DNA from: Clavulina sp. PMI_390 | Lineage: Eukaryota; Basidiomycota; Agaricomycetes; Cantharellales; Hydnaceae | DNA: 23,938 nt | Assembly: GCA_015039315.1 (NCBI GenBank) | Contig: WIDE01000056.1 | Span: 188,902 to 212,839 of the forward strand | Reading direction: 5' to 3' | Part shown: positions 19,725 to 23,938 of the stretch, one piece after another | Position numbering within the stretch: the stretch's first letter is position 1 | How the letters are laid out: each line of letters starts with the position of its first letter | Notes under the pieces: generated by a model | Seen by the model: only the letters and a program-made list of their open reading frames with translations | Databases searched by the model: none | Told to the model about the DNA's origin: nothing | Translations under genes and position numbers: made by a program

Positions 19725-21216
19725 CTTTGATGTCGACAGCATACCGGCGTGTCTTCTAGCCGAGTCCAGTGTAGGTATTTGATTATATTTTCGCACTGAA
19801 TGTAAGGGCGCTTTACGATTTGATACAATGTTATTGCTCCTCGAACGTAAGCAGTGCAGTTCACTCAAATAAAAGGACTTGGGATTCTTGGCAGAGTTTC
19901 CATATGAGTAGAGATCTGCAAGTATGGGGATTCCGTGCGAGCCGAGGTATTTCATTCCGTCGTGTCGGCATAGAGCCTGCAAGGTGATCTTCCGGTCCGG
20001 ATGGTAGCAGTGGTTGGTCGAGAAGCAGGGAACTCGGAATCAACATGTGGCAACAATTCGGCACAAAGACACTGGAGCAGAACGAGTGTCTCAACATCAT
20101 AAACAAACTCTCTAACAAAGATGGTGAAGTAAGGATAACATGCCTTATGCGCTATAAATACATCGCCCGCTCAGCCCCTTGGGCTTTCCCTATTCCGCGG
20201 AGCACCGAATGTGTTGTGAGTCGCCACTTGTCGAAATACCGAAGTTAGCGGATGTTCTGGCCCCACCATTCAGACTCTTGAGAGGCTTACCGACCTTAAT
20301 AGGACTCTCCAATGTATCGTAGCCTTGACTAACCTAGGTTCTGCGCTCAACAGGTATGCACCGCCAGCGTCCTCATTATGATATTCAAGAGCTTGATTCA
20401 AGTCCTATACTGAGAATTCATGTCTATTATCCACTCATCATTCAGCTTCCTATTTGGGTAAGCTGTATGGTTCATTTCCCATTATCCTAGCTCGCCCACA
20501 CATCATGGCTAATCACTCCAGCCCTCATACACGCAGCACGAAGAGCATCGATAAATATATGTTGATACTGTCAGACCGTTCAATGATGAAAAGATCATGT
20601 GCTCGAGCAAATCACCACAAAATTTATCAAGTCATGTGGTCGTGGAGCGATCGACGAAATCGGACAACGCAAGCCACTTATCTGCGCAGAAACAGCCAGT
20701 CACTTTAGCTGGTCGAAAAAATGCGGAAAATCGTGCGAATACATGGCCTGGTTCATTTGCAATGGGCGTAAATCAAGTCAGTCGAGCGCTCTCCGGACCC
20801 ATTTATCCACCTCCTAAAGAAAAGATACCAATCGAGACGGCAACACAAAAATTGGATTAAGCAAACAGGAGGTTTACATACAGATATGTAATGCGTCGAG
20901 TGGCAGAAACGAATAAGCAAAGATGATTGATAAGTTAGAATCATAGGAGAGATATGGCGCGAGAGAAGTGGCGAATTGTGGGTGAAGAACAACGATTGGT
21001 CATAAGCATAAAGTAAGCAACAATCCCTAAACCGTAATGCAGGCGCAGCATAAAACCGAGTGAATATTCCGAGGATATGCAGAGGGGGGATGGTACGCAG
21101 GTTGAAGAAGTTCCACGGAGAAAAAAAGATATCAAGGATAGTCGGTGGGCAAAAATGAGGAATGGGAGAATCCAGTGCAAGAAGCAAGGCTAGCGTGCGA
21201 TCCAGTCGATATACTA
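19725..21216. other. Intergenic region upstream of the P450 gene
   Basis: About 1.5 kb between two minus-strand genes. It should hold distal P450 promoter elements on the left and the 3' UTR of the unknown gene on the right. A plus-strand TATAAATA at 20153-20160 precedes a 37-codon frame. No other gene, tRNA or repeat was recognised. Confidence 0.45.
20210..20323 (+). CDS. Very short hypothetical open frame
   Basis: A 37-codon ATG frame (starting MCCESPLVEIPKLADVL), about 50 nt after a plus-strand TATAAATA at 20153-20160. The composition is protein-like, with Leu and Pro, but it is short. It could be a gene fragment, a first exon or chance. Coordinates are approximate to a few bases. Confidence 0.15.
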
Positions 21217-23938
21217 TTAGGCAGAAATAGTGGTAAGGTTTGAGGTGGAGCTCGAGGCATATTGCTTCGATTTCGAGCTTTTTGTGACGAGGCCTCTATA
21301 TATGGAGATAGACGATGGGTCAGTTCCCAGTTCATGACAAGACCTGACAATGGTGGAGGCCTACCCTGCGCTGTTGGCCTTCTGGATGATCTTGTCGCGT
21401 GAGTCGCGGCCAAGGTCAGGATGAGCGAGCCCGCCGAGATGGTTGTGCCCGCGATACATAGCAGTAAGGACTTCCTGAATAACACTGCAGAAGAACCAGC
21501 AGTTTTCCTATCGGTATCAAGCATTCCGGGAAAAGTCAGCCTTGAGTTCAACATGACATCCAAGTGAAAAAGGACACTGCTAACCTTCCGCAACCGATAC
21601 TCTGGCGCCTCGCTCTCAACAATCTCCAACAGCCTCCCCAGATCCCAAAGCGTCGGACTATCCCTAAACGGGACGATCGCATCCACCTTGCTCACTTCCG
21701 TATGCAACAGCGCCTCTTCGCACGTCGCGAACACGGCACTATCACTCGCAACAGCCGCACTCGACAACAACGACACAAGCCCCCCAGCAGCACCCGTCCA
21801 CCCCGGCCCTTTCCCATTCGCAGCAGCAGCAAGCCCACCGCCAAAGCGCGCCGTAGCAGACGGGCGTCGGTCCAGGCGGATAAACACTTTACATCCATCT
21901 CGCGTACTGCTCTTCCTACTACTATGCTCCTTTTCAGTGCCGCTTCGCGAGCCGGAATCGTTCGAGTTTGTCGATGCGGCAGAGGATGATGTGTTGGGGA
22001 GGACAGCTTCGAGGACGAGGAACTCGTGCGTGACGGACATGGCACCCACGACGCGTCGGCGCGTGAGCATGATGACTTTGCCAGACTGCGAACGCGAGAG
22101 CTGCGTGATCTGCGACGCAAACGTCGAGATAGGGATCGTCAGCGTCGCCATCGAGTTGCCCGACCCAGAGGACGAAGAAGGGGACGAGTTGAGAGTGGAC
22201 AGTGCACGGAGGGACGTGAAGAGGTTCGAGATACTCGCTCCGCCCGCCCCAGGCTTCGAAGTTTTCCCCTTGCTGGCGCTCGGCATCGCGCTACCCATCA
22301 CCATCCCACTTCCGATATTCAGCGGCCCATTTCCATGCGCGTACCCCCTCCCGGTAGGTCCATAGCCGAATCCAGCCGCGTACCCATTAGGCCCATACAG
22401 CGAAGGCGTCTGTGATCGTGGTGGCTCACTATTGACGCCCAGCATACCAACGGCAGCTCCAGCAGATGCGAGTGCCGACGCGGCCCATAACGGGGTATAG
22501 GACGCCTGAGTAGGCGTCCGTTCTGGAGCACTCGATATGTCAGCTTGGCCCTGTGGGAGGAGTACCGAGGGGTTGGCTGTGTTGTACGACGTGGTTGACG
22601 CGGATGATGATGCCGTGGATATTGCGTAAGGGGAGGATGATGTTGAGGAGAATGAAGGGAGTGTGCTGCGTGATGGATAGTGATTGAGGGGATGAATGTC
22701 GTATAGTCCGCCAGGTTCCGAGCTCGGATACTGTGTAGTGGTTGGTGGTGCGGAGTTGGCGCCCGGGTGAAACATACCAAGAGCAGGGGATCGTCGACCG
22801 AAATGACGTGGTAATTGTTTCGTAACAAGGACAACGAATGAAGAGAGAAGAGGAAAAAAAGTGTGTTAGTAAGGTAAGAACCATTCAGCCATCAATTCTC
22901 ACATCAGCTCCACAAAATGCGACGGAAGCACCCAGTGGAAGCACAAATCATGACGCAGGAAGAAAAAAAACTCACATGTTTATCGGTGTGCCATGAAGAA
23001 GATCCCGCTTTCCCACTCGCATCTCCGTTCACAGACGCCTGGGTGTACTCTGATCTTGAGCTATACCCAAACGAGTCTGGGTGGTACATTGTTGAAGCGG
23101 AAGAAGAGAACGTTGCTGACGAGACAGGGCGTGCGGTGGGGAAGGCGAATGACGAGGTGCTGCTGGGACTTGTGTTGGACCGTATACTGGCCCCTGAGGA
23201 GGAAACATGGTTGCTGCTGCTACTGCTGCTATTGTTGTTATTGTTGGGGCGCTCATTGACAAATTGCGGATAGAACTGTGCCGCAAAGTTTGGGTCGTTT
23301 TGGGGTTTGGGTGTGGCAGTTTGAGACCTGGGATCGAGGTTACTGAGGTTATTAAAGCCAGGGGTGGAGGGAAGGCTCGTGTTGATGGCGTAGAATGGGC
23401 TAGCTCTCCCATTGCTACTAGGACCAGCATTTGAGAGGAGATTGGACATTTGCCGAGGCCGAGCGGGGAGTGGTGGTGGAGCTGTTGATGTAGATGGAGC
23501 ATGTTGTGGTAAGGGGAAAGAGAACTGACGGCCTCTGTCCGGAAGTGTCGTCGAGGTGGATGAATCCGAAGAGGAACGCGATGGTAATGATGGTCTATGT
23601 GCCTCTGGGAACGCTACAGGCGCAGGGGTGGGAGGTGGGAGCAGAATGCTTGCGCGGGAAGGGCTGGAGGTGAGGGTGGCAGTGTCACTCATGCTACGCA
23701 CATCGTCGAAGAAATAGGAGGGAGGTTCATCTGTGATGGGTGATGTCGGGTAAGTGGACATGTAATCAGGGATGTCACCCCTATCGTCTGGTAGGGTGTC
23801 CGGAGGCTGGTACTCTGGTGGGATGCCCTGTGTAGATAGAGGGGATGACAGCGATCGTGAGTCATGCATCGGCAGGGGGCTGGCAGACAGCGCGGTGACG
23901 GGGCCAAGTGGGGCACAGCTACTCACCGCTTCTGGAGC
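21217..23938 (-). CDS. Large low-complexity protein of unknown function, 5' end off window
   Basis: Exons on the minus strand: 23938-23927 (partial), 23827-22976, 22730-21585, 21474-21365, 21295-21217. They join in phase to 732 residues within the window. The N-terminal half is Ser/Pro/Thr-rich with PPEY and PPSY motifs, an Asn/Ser run and many Arg-Ser patches, so it is probably disordered. A Gly/Tyr-rich stretch follows. Compact, conserved-looking segments are at about 484-533 (ITQLSRSQSGKVIMLTRRRV region), 567-577 and 636-710 (VDAIVPFRDSPTLWDLGRLL, then TAMYRGHNHLGGLAHPDLG). The protein ends in a Ser-rich tail. I do not recognise the family; it may be a fungal regulatory or scaffold protein. 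The acceptor at 21475 is chosen for phase with the donor at 21584; an alternative pair cannot be excluded. Confidence 0.72.
22731..22975 (-). other. 245-nt intron with distant branch point
   Basis: Donor GTGAGT at 22975. A perfect TACTAAC lies at 22871-22865 on the minus strand. The first AG after it is the acceptor ACACAG at 22731, about 135 nt away. The splice keeps phase 0 on both sides. Confidence 0.65.
23216..23256 (-). repeat. Trinucleotide run coding Asn and Ser
   Basis: On the minus strand an AAC/AAT run is followed by an AGC/AGT run. It encodes about five Asn then six Ser and an Asn inside the unknown protein. Such coding microsatellites vary in length between strains. Confidence 0.6.

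Noticed and set aside
20380..20410. tRNA T-arm-like TTCAAGTCC
   Set aside because: No upstream A-box, acceptor stem or anticodon arm could be folded around it.
20753..21187. 144-residue minus-strand frame after the unknown gene
   Set aside because: It begins past the likely stop at 21217 and is rich in Phe, Leu, Ser and Cys, as expected for AT/CT-rich 3' UTR DNA.
21688..22365. 225-residue plus-strand frame
   Set aside because: It is antisense to the main exon of the unknown gene, whose frame has in-phase splice junctions on both sides.
23834..23926. Coding continuation (SSCAPLGPVTALSAS...) before the 23827 exon
   Set aside because: It is bounded by a GTGAGT donor and an ACACAG acceptor and has no ATG at its head; a 93-nt intron explains it better.

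Overview
The window is nuclear DNA from a filamentous fungus, most likely an agaricomycete basidiomycete. A Rhizoctonia/Ceratobasidium-type genome would fit, but the sequence alone cannot prove it. The evidence is dense GT-AG introns (42 inferred across six genes, mostly 51-120 nt), CTAAC-type branch points, small exons and fungal gene families. All exon models were built by hand from splice signals and checked for phase; none has transcript support.

Layout from left to right: (1) minus strand 1-2292, an MFS drug:H+-type transporter whose C-terminus lies off the left edge. (2) Plus strand 3521-5399, a flavin-containing monooxygenase (FMO) transcribed divergently from the MFS gene. (3) Plus strand 5668-7224, an intronless F-box protein. 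(4) Minus strand 7516-11256, a 12-exon Adp1-like ABCG transporter with a secreted EGF-like N-terminus. (5) 11831-12377, a 547-bp foldback (MITE-like) element with 66-bp terminal inverted repeats, in the space between the ABC gene and the next gene. (6) Plus strand 13227-15737, an Hrp1-type two-RRM hnRNP with unusually long introns. (7) Minus strand 17313-19678, a 13-exon cytochrome P450. (8) Minus strand 21217-23938, a large low-complexity protein of unknown function, cut by the right edge.

MFS, FMO, ABC and P450 genes together resemble a detoxification or specialised-metabolism neighbourhood. No polyketide synthase, NRPS or terpene synthase is visible and housekeeping-type genes are interspersed, so a biosynthetic cluster is not demonstrated. 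No tRNA, rRNA, CRISPR array or autonomous transposon was recognised. The most interesting items are the foldback element, the P450 with Ala at the usual catalytic-Thr position, the unusual intron structure of the hnRNP gene, and a 245-nt intron with a distant branch point in the unknown gene.
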